Of a stretch of DNA of 64,000 nucleotides, positions 8,502 to 18,688 are shown piece after piece. The DNA comes from Maritimibacter sp. (lineage in GTDB: Bacteria > Pseudomonadota > Alphaproteobacteria > Rhodobacterales > Rhodobacteraceae): the NCBI GenBank assembly GCA_017792445.1, contig CP051232.1, positions 3,880,001-3,944,000 on the forward strand, written 5' to 3'. The notes beneath the pieces were generated by a model. It had not been told where the DNA came from. It made no database searches and was given only the letters and a program-made list of their open reading frames with translations. Numbering within the stretch: position 1 is the first letter of the stretch; each line of letters opens with the position of its first letter. The translations under genes were made by a program, and so were the position numbers.

Positions 8502-8834
8502 TCAGGCACGCGCCTTGGGTGAGGCGGGTCCGACGCGGTCGCTGCGCACCACGTAGGCGCGCGCGCGGGTGTCGGCGGCCCGCTCCAGCAGGCCAAGCCC
8601 CAAGAGCGTCCGCACCGCGCGGTAAAACGTGGCCTGCGGCACCGGCTGGACCAGTTGGTGATCGCGCAGTTCCGTCGAGCTTACGACATGGCCGGGGGCG
8701 GGGCTGAGGCTGTGGGCGGCCAGCAGAACGTCTCGTTCGATCCGGCTGAGGGTGGAAAGCCCCATGTCCGTTTCGAGCTGCAGAAGCATCTCGCGCAATT
8801 CGAAGATCGAGTTCAGTTTATCCATTCTACGCAT
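8502..8834 (-). CDS. Small winged-helix transcriptional regulator
   Basis: The product is 110 aa (107 aa if the inner ATG at 8825, MDKLNS, is used; neither start has a strong ribosome site). The N-terminus is a helix (MDKLNSIFELREMLLQLE). A MarR-like winged helix follows, about residues 30-95: SRIERDVLLAA, then the recognition helix PQATFYRAVRTLLGLGLLERA, then the wing ARAYVV. There is no ligand domain. A perfect palindrome (TTATCATTGTGATAA) lies 49 bp upstream of the longer start, a good candidate for its own operator. The neighbour downstream is the membrane protein at 7881-8459. Confidence 0.75.
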   Translation of the reverse strand: MRRMDKLNSIFELREMLLQLETDMGLSTLSRIERDVLLAAHSLSPAPGHVVSSTELRDHQLVQPVPQATFYRAVRTLLGLGLLERAADTRARAYVVRSDRVGPASPKARA

Positions 8835-9161
8835 CAGCTTGGCCCACGTGGCCGAGGCGCGAAAGAAGGGCCGGAAAACAATTTATCATTGTGATAATCT
8901 CTTGGCATTAATGACACGGCGTAGTAACCTTGTCGAAGGCGACATTCCGTGAGTGGTGAGCCAGCTTTCATTTCAGCAGTTTTGACCTCGGCAGTCCAAT
9001 CTGCCGGGGTCCATTCGCTTTAATGTAACGAATTATTCACAAAACATCCAGCTTTTCGCGCATCCGGAACGGGTCCGGACGCGACCGCCGACCGCCGCCG
9101 GGCCGCGCCCCGTGAAGGGGTCGCCGCACCCGGTCCGGCAGTTGCCAACTTGTGGGATAAG
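8835..9161. other. Intergenic region between regulator gene and tRNA-Ser
   Basis: No convincing gene is present. The left end holds the TTATCA-N3-TGATAA palindrome. A hairpin at 8984-9011 (11-bp stem with one G-U pair, loop TCCAAT) has no U-run and no assigned gene. The part from 9060 to 9160 is GC-rich and shows several short GC dyads but no ORF with a plausible start. Confidence 0.5.
8883..8897. promoter_or_regulatory. Palindromic site TTATCA-N3-TGATAA, candidate operator
   Basis: TTATCATTGTGATAA is a perfect 15-bp dyad in an AT-rich pocket upstream of the winged-helix gene. The same TTATCA-N3-TGATAA arms recur at 35967-35981 upstream of another membrane protein gene. It does not match FNR (TTGAT-N4-ATCAA) or BioR sites I know. 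Confidence 0.5.
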
Positions 9162-9251
9162 TGGCGGAGAGACAGGGATTCGAACCCTGGGACCCCGTGA
9201 AGGGTCAACGGTTTTCGAGACCGCCCCGTTCGACCACTCCGGCACCTCTCC
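9162..9251 (-). tRNA. tRNA-Ser (anticodon CGA)
   Basis: Read on the minus strand, the 90-nt gene begins GGAGAGGTGCCGGAGTGG, has the anticodon stem GCGGT/ACCGT around loop CTCGAAA (anticodon CGA, reading UCG), a long class II variable arm, the T-arm CAGGG-TTCGAAT-CCCTG, and an acceptor pairing GGAGAGG with TCTCTCC (last pair G-U). The discriminator is G73 and CCA is encoded (9162-9164). The long variable arm is diagnostic of serine. Confidence 0.95.
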
Positions 9252-9269
9252 GCGAAGGGTCTGGCGGTG

Positions 9270-9298
9270 CACATAGGACAAGGCCGAAGTGCGCGCAA
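9270..9298 (-). promoter_or_regulatory. Promoter of tRNA-Ser
   Basis: On the minus strand TTGCGC (-35, 9293-9298) is 17 bp from TATGTG (-10, 9270-9275). Transcription would start near 9263, leaving about 12 nt of 5' leader before the mature tRNA at 9251. Confidence 0.55.
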
Positions 9299-9412
9299 CC
9301 CGATTTTCGCCGAAAGATGACATCTCCGCGACTGCCGCTTGGTAAGGTCCTTTCAACGTCTCCGGAGCAGGGGTAGGGTCCGCGCCAAGTCAGCCTTGAA
9401 AGGACCGCTCCC

Positions 9413-10255
9413 ATGCTGCGCGCCGCCCTCGTTTCCGCCACCGTCGCCCTGATGCCCCTGTCCGTATCCGCGCAGACGGCGGGCGACGACGATCTCGATC
9501 CGCTGATGGAGGCGATGGGCATCTCCGAGGTGCTTGAGATCATGCGCGAGGAAGGCATCGCCTATGGCGGCGAGCTTGCCGCCGACCTGTTCGGCGGCGC
9601 CGGACCGGGCAACACGCCGAAAAGCTGGGCCGCGACGGTGGGCGACATCTACAGCATCCCTCGGCTGGAGGCCTCGGTGCGGGTCACGCTGGCAGAGGAA
9701 CTGGCGGGCAGCGATACCGATGCGATGCTGGCGTTCTTCGAGTCGGACCTTGGCCAGCGGATCATCGGGCTGGAAGTCAGCGCGCGCCGCGCCATGCTGG
9801 AGGAAGACGTCGAGGACGCCAGCCGCGATCTGGTTCTGGACATGATCGAGACGCAGGACCCCCGGCTGGATCTGCTTGAGACCTTCACCGAGATCAACGA
9901 CCTGATCGAGAACAACGTGGTCGGCGCGATGAACGCCAACTTCGCCTTCTATACCGGCCTTGCCGACGGCGGCGCCTTCGAGGACGAGTTCACCGAGGAC
10001 CAGATGTTGTCCGATGTCTGGAGCCAGGAAGACGCGATCCGCGACGATACGGTCGATTGGGTCTATGCCTACCTCGCGCTTGCCTATCGTCCGCTGAGCG
10101 ATGCGGACCTTCAGGCCTATATCGACTTCTCGGAAACCGAGCCGGGCGCGGTTCTGAACCAGGCGCTGTTCACCGCCTTCGACGATATGTTTGTCAGCGT
10201 GAGCCTTGCGCTTGGCCGGGCCGCGGCGGGGCACATGGCTGGGGAAGAGCTGTAA
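9413..10255 (+). CDS. Secreted DUF2059-like protein
   Basis: The 280-aa product has a signal peptide (cleavage after SVSAQ, about residue 21) and is otherwise soluble, acidic and mostly helical. The segment DTDAMLAFFESDLGQRIIGLEVSARRAM and the C-terminal LSDADLQAYIDFSETEPGAVLNQAL are the two repeats of the DUF2059 pattern (a helix ending in a 'FY.T..G' like turn). The family is periplasmic and of unknown function. It is followed by rplU but has its own position 200 bp upstream with an independent rplU promoter between. Confidence 0.75.
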   Translation: MLRAALVSATVALMPLSVSAQTAGDDDLDPLMEAMGISEVLEIMREEGIAYGGELAADLFGGAGPGNTPKSWAATVGDIYSIPRLEASVRVTLAEELAGSDTDAMLAFFESDLGQRIIGLEVSARRAMLEEDVEDASRDLVLDMIETQDPRLDLLETFTEINDLIENNVVGAMNANFAFYTGLADGGAFEDEFTEDQMLSDVWSQEDAIRDDTVDWVYAYLALAYRPLSDADLQAYIDFSETEPGAVLNQALFTAFDDMFVSVSLALGRAAAGHMAGEEL

Positions 10256-10302
10256 GCCGCCGCAGCGCGGCCACCGCGCCGCCGCGCAACCCCCGATAGG
10301 TC

Positions 10303-10331
10303 TTGACGCGAAGGGCTTTGTTGCGCATAAG
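10303..10331 (+). promoter_or_regulatory. Sigma-70-type promoter of rplU-rpmA
   Basis: TTGACG (10303-10308) and CATAAG (10326-10331) are separated by exactly 17 bp. The predicted start is near 10338, giving a leader of about 130 nt that contains several GC-rich dyads; a leader-based control is possible but I see no recognised ribosomal leader. Confidence 0.7.
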
Positions 10332-10467
10332 CGCGGCTCTTGCGGAGCCTGCTTCGCGAGCCAATATGCAATTTCGCCAACAAGGCGCGCAGTTCGATGG
10401 CGGCCCAAGTGGCCCGGAACGCCCCGCACGGGGGGCCCCAGGACGCGGTTAGAAAAGGAAGACGACG

Positions 10468-11121
10468 ATGTTTGCGGTCCTTAAGACCGGTGGCAAGCAG
10501 TACAAGGTGACCTCGGGCGATGTCCTGCGGGTCGAGAAACTGGCCGCCACCGCCGGTGAAACCGTTCAATTCAACGATATCCTCATGGTCGGCGACAAGA
10601 TCGGCGTTCCCTTCGTGGAAGGCGCTGGCGTCCAGGCCGAGGTGATCGAACAGATCAAGGGTGAGAAAGTCATCCACTATGTGCGCCGTCGCCGGAAGCA
10701 CAGCTCGAAGCGGACCAAGGGCCACCGCCAGCAGCTTACCCTGCTGCGCGTGACCGAGATCCTCGAATCGGGCGCCGACAAGTCGGGCATCAAGGCTGCC
10801 ATCGGCGCCGGCTCCGTGTCGGGTGCCGCTGTCGCCGCCGCCGCACCGGCTCCGAAAGCCGAGAAGCCGGCGAAGGCTGCGAAGCCCGCCAAGAAGGCCG
10901 AAGCCGCCCCCAAGGCCGAGGGCGCCGACGACCTGAAGAAACTGTCGGGCGTGGGCCCGGCGCTTGAGAAGAAGCTGCTCGAAGCGGGTGTCACCTCGTT
11001 CGCGCAGATCGCCGCCTGGACCGAAGCCGATGTTGCCGAGTTCGACGAAAAACTGTCGTTCAAAGGCCGGATCGAGCGTGAAGGCTGGGTTGAACAGGCC
11101 AAAGAACTGGCCGCGAAGTAA
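10468..11121 (+). CDS. rplU: 50S ribosomal protein L21 with C-terminal helix-hairpin-helix extension
   Basis: Residues 1-102 are canonical L21 ([14 protein letters not shown] start, [21 protein letters not shown] rRNA-contact region). A normal bacterial L21 ends near here, but this protein continues to 217 aa. Residues about 110-150 form an Ala/Lys/Pro-rich linker. Residues 155-217 form a compact domain ([24 protein letters not shown] then FAQIAAW) of the helix-hairpin-helix type that usually contacts nucleic acid. Such extended L21 proteins are familiar in Rhodobacterales. Ribosome site AAAAGGAAG precedes the ATG. rpmA follows after 13 bp. Confidence 0.97.
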   Translation: MFAVLKTGGKQYKVTSGDVLRVEKLAATAGETVQFNDILMVGDKIGVPFVEGAGVQAEVIEQIKGEKVIHYVRRRRKHSSKRTKGHRQQLTLLRVTEILESGADKSGIKAAIGAGSVSGAAVAAAAPAPKAEKPAKAAKPAKKAEAAPKAEGADDLKKLSGVGPALEKKLLEAGVTSFAQIAAWTEADVAEFDEKLSFKGRIEREGWVEQAKELAAK

Positions 11122-11134
11122 GGAGAACTGACCA

Positions 11135-11404
11135 ATGGCACACAAAAAAGCAGGCGGTAGCTCTCGTAACGGCCGCGACTCTGCGGGTCGTCGCCTCGGC
11201 GTGAAACTGTTCGGTGGCCAGGCGGCCATTCCGGGCAACATCATCGTGCGTCAGCGCGGCACCAAGTGGTGGCCGGGTGAGGGCGTCGGCATCGGCCGCG
11301 ACCACACCATCTTTGCGACCGCCGAAGGCAAGGTGACCTTCCACAAGGGCCTCAAGGGCCGCACCTTTATTTCGGTGCTCCCGGAAGCCAAGGCCGCAGA
11401 ATAA
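11135..11404 (+). CDS. rpmA: 50S ribosomal protein L27
   Basis: The 89-aa product begins [16 protein letters not shown], the universal L27 N-terminus that reaches towards the peptidyl-transferase centre, and contains the conserved [19 protein letters not shown]. No cleavable N-terminal extension of the Firmicutes type is present. The ribosome site AAGGAG lies 8 bp before the ATG. It is translationally linked to rplU, and a hairpin follows 30 bp downstream. Confidence 0.98.
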   Translation: MAHKKAGGSSRNGRDSAGRRLGVKLFGGQAAIPGNIIVRQRGTKWWPGEGVGIGRDHTIFATAEGKVTFHKGLKGRTFISVLPEAKAAE

Positions 11405-11432
11405 GCCGACACCCAGGTTTACAAAATCTTAA

Positions 11433-11459
11433 GGGGGATCGGCGACAAGCCGGTCCCCC
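11433..11459 (+). terminator. Hairpin after rpmA, possible terminator
   Basis: GGGGGATCGGC pairs with GCCGGTCCCCC around GACAA (11-bp stem, one G-U). No U-run follows, so it may act as a Rho-dependent or RNA-stabilising end rather than a canonical intrinsic terminator. It separates the ribosomal genes from the acetyltransferase-obgE group. Confidence 0.5.
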
Positions 11460-11533
11460 GCGGCGTTTCAAGGACCCAAGGGGGAGGGGCCGAGAGAAGC
11501 CGGTTTTCATCACTGCATCCCGGGGAGGAGCAG

Positions 11534-12076
11534 ATGAAGTTAGAGAAAGTGATTGATCAGCCCGTCGTCGAGGCGGAACGGTTCCTGCTGAGACCGCTGC
11601 GGCGGTCCGATGTGGGCCTGCTGAACCTGTACGCCGGCGACCAGCGTGTCGCCCGCAATACCACCTCCATTCCGCATCCGCTGCCGCCCGGCACGTCGGA
11701 AGCCTTCGTCGCGCGCAACCTCGCCGACGACCGGCCCGCCGATGTCTGGGCGATGGACGGCACCGCGTCCGGCCTGTCGGAACTGCTGGGGCTTATCAGC
11801 CTCAAGCGGATGGACCGCGATCAGTCGGAAATCGGCTTCTGGGTGGCGCCCGCCTTCTGGAACACCGGCGTCGCGACCGAGGCGGTCGAAGCGCTGGTGG
11901 CCGCGAACCCGCAGGCCAATCGCACGATGTTCGCCGCGATGTTCCAGGACAACCCGGCCTCGGCCAAGGTGCTGACCCACGCCGGGTTCGAGTACATCGG
12001 CGACGCCGAGGCGTTCTCGGTCGCGCGCAACGCGAACGTGCCAACCTGGACATACCTGCGGAAGCTGGACCGATGA
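11534..12076 (+). CDS. GNAT N-acetyltransferase (RimJ/RimL type), first of pair
   Basis: The 180-aa product has the single-domain acetyltransferase layout: ERFLLRPLRRSDVGLLN near the N-terminus, a central beta-strand region (LLGLISLKRMDRDQSEIGFWV), the acetyl-CoA-binding helix region FWNTGVATEAVEAL, and NPASAKVLTHAGFEYIG, typical of RimJ/RimL-like enzymes that modify protein N-termini or small amines. The stop overlaps the start of the next GNAT gene (ATGA), so the two are co-translated. This pair sits between rpmA and obgE, an order common in Rhodobacterales. The substrate is unknown. Confidence 0.88.
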   Translation: MKLEKVIDQPVVEAERFLLRPLRRSDVGLLNLYAGDQRVARNTTSIPHPLPPGTSEAFVARNLADDRPADVWAMDGTASGLSELLGLISLKRMDRDQSEIGFWVAPAFWNTGVATEAVEALVAANPQANRTMFAAMFQDNPASAKVLTHAGFEYIGDAEAFSVARNANVPTWTYLRKLDR

Positions 12077-12585
12077 TCCCTGAAATACGGACGGACCGGC
12101 TGCTGCTGCGCCGGCTTCGTCCGGCGGATGCCCCGGCGCTGGCCGAGGGCATCGCGGAGTATGCCATCGTCAAATGGCTGACCCGCGTGCCGTGGCCCTA
12201 TACCCTCAAGGACGCAGAGCAGTTCGTCGACATGGTGATCGCCGAGGACAAGGCGCATTACGCCGTGACCGAGAACGGCCGCGTGCTTGGCGTCGTCTCG
12301 ACCGCGGACGAGCTGGGCTACTGGCTGCGCACCGACGCGCAGGGCCGGGGCATCATGTCCGAGGCTGCCGCCGCCGCGACCGACGCGCATTTCGAGGCGG
12401 GCGCCGACGTGCTGGTCTCCGGTCACCACCCGGACAACGCCCGCTCGCGCGCGATCCTCACGAAGCTGGGCTTCACCGACACCCACACCGAGACGAAGCA
12501 GTCGCTGGCGCTTGGAACCGTAAACATACAACGCATGAAGCTGACGGCCGACCGCTGGCAGCGCTTGAGGCGCGCTGCGGATTGA
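12073..12585 (+). CDS. GNAT N-acetyltransferase (RimJ/RimL type), second of pair
   Basis: The 170-aa product starts IRTDRLLLRRLRPADAPAL, the usual RimJ/RimL opening, and has the catalytic core ELGYWLRTDAQGRGIMSEAAAA (acetyl-CoA pyrophosphate loop) and NARSRAILTKLGFTDT. It is related in fold to the preceding gene but not a recent duplicate. The 4-bp overlap with it argues for one transcript. The substrate cannot be told from sequence; ribosome-linked neighbours make a translation-related target possible. Confidence 0.88.
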   Translation: MIPEIRTDRLLLRRLRPADAPALAEGIAEYAIVKWLTRVPWPYTLKDAEQFVDMVIAEDKAHYAVTENGRVLGVVSTADELGYWLRTDAQGRGIMSEAAAAATDAHFEAGADVLVSGHHPDNARSRAILTKLGFTDTHTETKQSLALGTVNIQRMKLTADRWQRLRRAAD

Positions 12586-12604
12586 CGTATCCGCAAGGCT
12601 CTGA

Positions 12605-14775
<2,171 letters not shown>

Positions 14776-14848
14776 GATGGCGGAATTTTCCAGAGAATTC
14801 AGAAGGTCATGATCTTCCAAAAGATTATGTGAACAAACGGAGGCGAAG

Positions 14849-16111
14849 ATGAAGGATCTCGACGATATCCATCAGGTGATGACCGATCTGGGCCAGCGCG
14901 CCCGGGCCGCTGCTGCCGAGCTTGCCTTCGCCCCAGCCAAGACCAAGACCGCCGCGCTGAACGCCGCCGCCGATGCTGTCTGGGCGCGCCGCGCCGAGAT
15001 TATCGAGGCGAACGCCAAGGACATGGCCTTCGGCACCGACAAGGGCCTGACGAAGGCGATGCTCGACCGGCTGATGCTGGACGAGGGACGCATTCAGGGC
15101 ATCGTCGACGGCCTGCGCGCGGTGGCGGGGCAGGACGATCCCGTGGGCGAGGTGCTGGCCGAGTGGGACCGTCCCACGGGCCTGCATATCCAGCGTGTCC
15201 GCACGCCGCTTGGCGTGATCGGCGTGATCTACGAAAGCCGCCCCAACGTGACCGCCGATGCGGGCGCACTGTGCCTGAAGGCGGGCAACGCCGTGATCCT
15301 GCGTGGCGGGTCGGAGAGCTTCCACTCGTCGGGCGCGATCCATGCCTGTCTGGTCGAGGGGTTGAAGGCCGCCGGTCTGCCCGAGGACGCGATCCAGCGG
15401 GTGCCGACGCGCGACCGCGCCGCCGTCTCTGAGATGCTGACGATGACCGACTACATCGACGTCATCGTGCCGCGCGGCGGCAAGGGGCTGGTGGGTCTGG
15501 TCCAGCGCGAGGCGCGGGTGCCGGTCTTCGCACATCTTGAAGGGATCGTGCACATCTACGTCGACAAGGCCGCAGACCCGGCCAAGGCGATGGACGTGGT
15601 TCTGAACGCCAAGACCCGGCGCACGGGGATTTGCGGCGCGGCCGAGTGCCTACTGATCCACCGCGACGTGGCCGACACGCTTGGCGCGGATCTGGTGCGG
15701 ATGCTGGTCGAGGCGGGCGTGCGGGTCCACGCGGCGCCGGAACTGGCGGTCGAGGGCACCGTGCCCGCCACCGACGAGGACTGGGGCCGCGAGTATCTGG
15801 ACATGGACATCGCCGCGAAGGTGGTGGACGACATCGACGCCGCGATGGACCACATCCGGCGCTTTGGCTCCAGCCACACCGACGCGATCCTGACCGAGGA
15901 TGACGACGCGGCGGCGCGGTTCTTCCAGCAGCTCGATTCCGCGATCCTGATGCGCAACGCCTCGACCCAGTTCGCCGATGGCGGCGAGTTCGGGATGGGG
16001 GCCGAGATCGGCATCGCCACCGGCAAGATGCATGCGCGCGGGCCGGTGGGCGCGGCGCAGCTGACCTCGTTCAAGTACCTTGTCACCGGCGACGGGACGA
16101 CCCGCGCCTGA
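14849..16111 (+). CDS. proA: Gamma-glutamyl phosphate reductase
   Basis: The 420-aa NADPH-dependent enzyme converts gamma-glutamyl phosphate to glutamate semialdehyde, the second step after ProB. Visible signatures are [35 protein letters not shown], the catalytic-cysteine segment [14 protein letters not shown], and [27 protein letters not shown] near the C-terminus. Length is normal. The ribosome site CGGAGG precedes the ATG. The gene is convergent with chpT, with 13 bp between the stop codons. Confidence 0.97.
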   Translation: MKDLDDIHQVMTDLGQRARAAAAELAFAPAKTKTAALNAAADAVWARRAEIIEANAKDMAFGTDKGLTKAMLDRLMLDEGRIQGIVDGLRAVAGQDDPVGEVLAEWDRPTGLHIQRVRTPLGVIGVIYESRPNVTADAGALCLKAGNAVILRGGSESFHSSGAIHACLVEGLKAAGLPEDAIQRVPTRDRAAVSEMLTMTDYIDVIVPRGGKGLVGLVQREARVPVFAHLEGIVHIYVDKAADPAKAMDVVLNAKTRRTGICGAAECLLIHRDVADTLGADLVRMLVEAGVRVHAAPELAVEGTVPATDEDWGREYLDMDIAAKVVDDIDAAMDHIRRFGSSHTDAILTEDDDAAARFFQQLDSAILMRNASTQFADGGEFGMGAEIGIATGKMHARGPVGAAQLTSFKYLVTGDGTTRA

Positions 16112-16124
16112 CCGGGACGCGCCG

Positions 16125-16724
16125 CTAGAACCTCACGGTCGCGTCCGTCTCGCTAAGTTCGGCGGTCAGGGTGCGGCCAAGGTCTGCCGCGACGAGCGGG
16201 GCCAGCAGGAACTGCACCTCTGCCGCCGTCGCCCCATGGCTGGCGGCGGGGCGCGACAGGGCTTCCCACAGGTTGGATTCGATCCGCATCCGGTCGGCGG
16301 TGGCGGTCAGCCGCCATCGCGCCGCGTCCCGCGAAACGCTGACCGAGCCGCCGCGCGGCATCGCGCTTTCAAGGCAGTTGAGGGCGAGGAAGGCAAGCTT
16401 CACCTCGGCCCGCGGGGCGTCTTCGGTGGGGGTCCAGTCCACCTGCATCCGGCCGCCACGGGTCAAATCGCGCAGGATGTGCTGCACCTCGGACGCGCCA
16501 AGGGTCTGGTCCGGGGTGGCCGCGCCAAAGGCGACGCGGAAAAAACCGATGCGTGCGTTGGCATGGTCGACGCTTTGGGCGATCAGGTCGATTTCGGGCA
16601 TTGACCCGGCCCCCGACATCGCCAGAAGCTCGACCCCGTTGGAGATCGCGCCAAGGGGCGAGATCAGGTCGTGGCAGATCCGCGACCCAAGCAGCGCGGT
16701 GACATCGGCGACCGCGCGGCTCAT
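16125..16724 (-). CDS. chpT: Histidine phosphotransferase ChpT
   Basis: The 199-aa product has the phosphoacceptor helix SRICHDLISPLGAISNG, with H18 as the phosphorylated residue. A degenerate ATPase-like domain follows (about 85-199), as in the dimeric ChpT of the CckA-ChpT-CtrA relay. In Rhodobacterales this relay controls motility and gene-transfer-agent genes rather than being essential. I use the ATG at 16724; the frame is open much further upstream, but that stretch is antisense to DUF3553 and olsB. The start lies only 30 bp from the divergent DUF3553 start, so the chpT promoter must lie over DUF3553 coding sequence. Confidence 0.88.
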   Translation of the reverse strand: MSRAVADVTALLGSRICHDLISPLGAISNGVELLAMSGAGSMPEIDLIAQSVDHANARIGFFRVAFGAATPDQTLGASEVQHILRDLTRGGRMQVDWTPTEDAPRAEVKLAFLALNCLESAMPRGGSVSVSRDAARWRLTATADRMRIESNLWEALSRPAASHGATAAEVQFLLAPLVAADLGRTLTAELSETDATVRF

Positions 16725-16754
16725 GTCATGGCCCCACAGGCCGGAAAGGACCCG

Positions 16755-16937
16755 ATGAGCGACATCAACAGCCTGCTGGAACCTGGAATGCTTGTCCGCC
16801 ATCCCGGGCAGCCGGATTGGGGACTGGGACAGGTCCAGTCCAATATCGGTGGCCGTATCACTGTCAATTTCCAGCACCAGGGCAAAGTCGTGATCGACGG
16901 GCGCCAGATAGAGCTGATGCCCGTCTTCGATGAATGA
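16755..16937 (+). CDS. DUF3553 small protein
   Basis: The 60-aa protein starts at the ATG at 16755 behind GGAAAGGA. Its core, GMLVRHPGQPDWGLGQVQS followed by GGRITVNFQHQGKVVID, is the DUF3553 pattern, a small beta-barrel also found as a C-terminal module of UvrD/PcrA helicases, where it contacts RNA polymerase. A free-standing copy next to chpT is common in Rhodobacterales. Function as a separate protein is unknown; an RNA-polymerase contact is an inference from the helicase module. Confidence 0.85.
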   Translation: MSDINSLLEPGMLVRHPGQPDWGLGQVQSNIGGRITVNFQHQGKVVIDGRQIELMPVFDE

Positions 16938-17042
16938 TCCATTGGGCCCGCTATGGCTCAAAAAGGTTAACGGAACGCTAATGCTGCCCCCGGAACGGCA
17001 AAATCTTGCGCTTTGCGGCGGTCGGGCTGTAAAAGCCCGCCG

Positions 17043-17846
17043 ATGACAGCGAACACGACCTTCCGCGCCGGGCAAAGGCCGACGACCGCGCCGACCTTCG
17101 AGGTCCGGCTGGCGCGCGGCGCTGACGAACTGCGCGCCGCGCAGGCGCTGCGCTACAGCGTCTTCGTCGAGGAACTGGGCGGCAGCGGCCCGATGGTCGA
17201 CCACGAGGCGCGGCTGGAGCGCGACGAGTTCGACCCGCATTTCGACCACCTCCTGCTGTTCGACCACGCCCGCGCCGGGTCTCCGGTGGTGGGGGTGTAT
17301 CGCCTGTTGCGCGACGATCAGGCAGAGCGGATCGGGCGGTTCTATTCCGAGACCGAATACGACATCTCGGTCCTGCAACGGTCCGGGCGGCGGCTGCTGG
17401 AACTGGGCCGGTCCTGCCTGCATGCCGAGTATCGCGGCGGCTCGGCGATGTACGAGATGTGGAACGGGCTGGCAGAGTACGTCCAGGCGCACCGGGTCGA
17501 GCTGATGTTCGGCACCGCCTCGTTCCACGGCACCGACGTGGGCCAGCTTGCGCCCGCGCTGTCGCTGCTGCATCACCGCCACCTTGCGCCGCCCGAGCTG
17601 CGCGCCCGTGCGCGGCCCGAACATTTCCAGTCGATGAACCTGATGGCCGAGGATGCGATCGACCGCGTCGCGGCGATGAAATCGGTCCCGGCGCTGATCA
17701 AGGCCTACCTGCGGCTGGGTGGCATGGTGGGCGAGGGCGCGTGGATCGACCATGACTTCAACACCACCGACGTCCTGCTGATCATGGACACCGCGCGGAT
17801 GAACGACACCCGCCGGGCGATCTACACGGGCGGGCGGGACCGGTGA
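17043..17846 (+). CDS. olsB: Ornithine N-acyltransferase OlsB (GNAT-like hemolysin family)
   Basis: The 267-aa protein (ATG at 17043) carries the acyltransferase core LRYSVFVEELG, the conserved DEFDPHFDHLLLFD and VVGVYRLLRDDQA, and ELGRSCLHAEYRGGSAM. OlsB transfers a 3-hydroxyacyl chain from acyl-carrier protein to ornithine, giving lyso-ornithine lipid. The overlap of its stop with the start of olsA (GTGA) confirms the two-step pathway. A near-match to a CtrA box (TTAA-N7-CTAA, 16967-16981) lies 60 bp upstream. Confidence 0.93.
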   Translation: MTANTTFRAGQRPTTAPTFEVRLARGADELRAAQALRYSVFVEELGGSGPMVDHEARLERDEFDPHFDHLLLFDHARAGSPVVGVYRLLRDDQAERIGRFYSETEYDISVLQRSGRRLLELGRSCLHAEYRGGSAMYEMWNGLAEYVQAHRVELMFGTASFHGTDVGQLAPALSLLHHRHLAPPELRARARPEHFQSMNLMAEDAIDRVAAMKSVPALIKAYLRLGGMVGEGAWIDHDFNTTDVLLIMDTARMNDTRRAIYTGGRDR

Positions 17847-18685
17847 GACCGGCGGTCACCGTCACGTGGCGGTCAGAGGACGAACCGGAAACGCCGCCGA
17901 TCTCTCGCACGGGCTGGCTGCGGGTCGGCGCGCGGGTCGCGGTGCTGGTCGTCATGCTGGCTGCGGGGCTGGTGGTGCTGGGCCTGTTGCGGCTGGCCGA
18001 GTGGATCCTGCGTGGCGGCGCGCGGGTCTGGTCGCCCTACGTGGTGCAAACCGTCTCGCGCGGGGCGCTGGTGGTGCTGGGCATCCGGCTGCGGGTGCAG
18101 GGGCAGCCGATGCGGGGACAGGGCGGCATGGTGGCGAACCACGCTTCGTGGCTGGACATCTTCGTGCTGAACGCCCCGGCGCGGGTGACTTTCGTGTCGA
18201 AGTCCGAGGTCGCGAACTGGCCCGGCATCGGCTTTCTCGCCCGCGCGACGGGTACGATCTTCATCGACCGCAACGCGCGCGACGCGGGACGGCAGCGCGA
18301 CATCCTTGAACGCCAGTTGCTGCGCGGCGGTCAACTGGTGTTCTTCCCGGAAGGCACCTCGACGGATGGAAAGCGGGTTCTTCCCTTTAAATCAACGCTC
18401 TTTGCGGCGTTCTTCACGTCCGGCCTGCCGTCTGACGCAGCGGTGCAGCCGGTGACCGTGGTCTACGAGCCCCCGCGTGGCGAGGACCCGCGCTATTACG
18501 GCTGGTGGGGCGATATGGAGTTCGGACCGCACATGCTGAAGCTGCTGGCGGCGGCACGTGGCGGGGCGGCGACCGTGATCTACCACGCGCCGCTGGCGCT
18601 GGGGGACTACCCGGACCGCAAGCTTATGGCGCGGGAATGCGAGCGGCGGGTGCGCCGCGGCCTTGCGCTGCTGCCCGCGAAATAG
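17843..18685 (+). CDS. olsA: Lyso-ornithine lipid O-acyltransferase OlsA
   Basis: The 280-aa protein belongs to the 1-acylglycerol-3-phosphate acyltransferase family, with one N-terminal membrane helix (about residues 32-55), the catalytic HX4D box NHASWLD (H100, D105) and the substrate box FFPEGTSTDG. OlsA adds the second acyl chain to lyso-ornithine lipid, making a phosphorus-free membrane lipid. The GTG start overlaps the olsB stop by 4 bp. PlsC would be the alternative, but the coupling to olsB favours OlsA. Confidence 0.9.
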   Translation: MRPAVTVTWRSEDEPETPPISRTGWLRVGARVAVLVVMLAAGLVVLGLLRLAEWILRGGARVWSPYVVQTVSRGALVVLGIRLRVQGQPMRGQGGMVANHASWLDIFVLNAPARVTFVSKSEVANWPGIGFLARATGTIFIDRNARDAGRQRDILERQLLRGGQLVFFPEGTSTDGKRVLPFKSTLFAAFFTSGLPSDAAVQPVTVVYEPPRGEDPRYYGWWGDMEFGPHMLKLLAAARGGAATVIYHAPLALGDYPDRKLMARECERRVRRGLALLPAK

Positions 18686-18688
18686 CGG

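Noticed and set aside
9162-9251. tRNA-Ser as an integration site for a mobile element
   Set aside because: No repeat of the tRNA 3' end was noticed nearby and no integrase is adjacent.
9161-9376. Plus-strand ORF over the tRNA-Ser gene starting MAERQGFEPW
   Set aside because: It is the antisense reading of tRNA-Ser, a frequent false protein; the RNA gene explains the sequence.
16125-17753. 542-aa extension of chpT to 17753
   Set aside because: Residues before the ATG at 16724 are antisense to olsB and DUF3553 and have no ChpT similarity.
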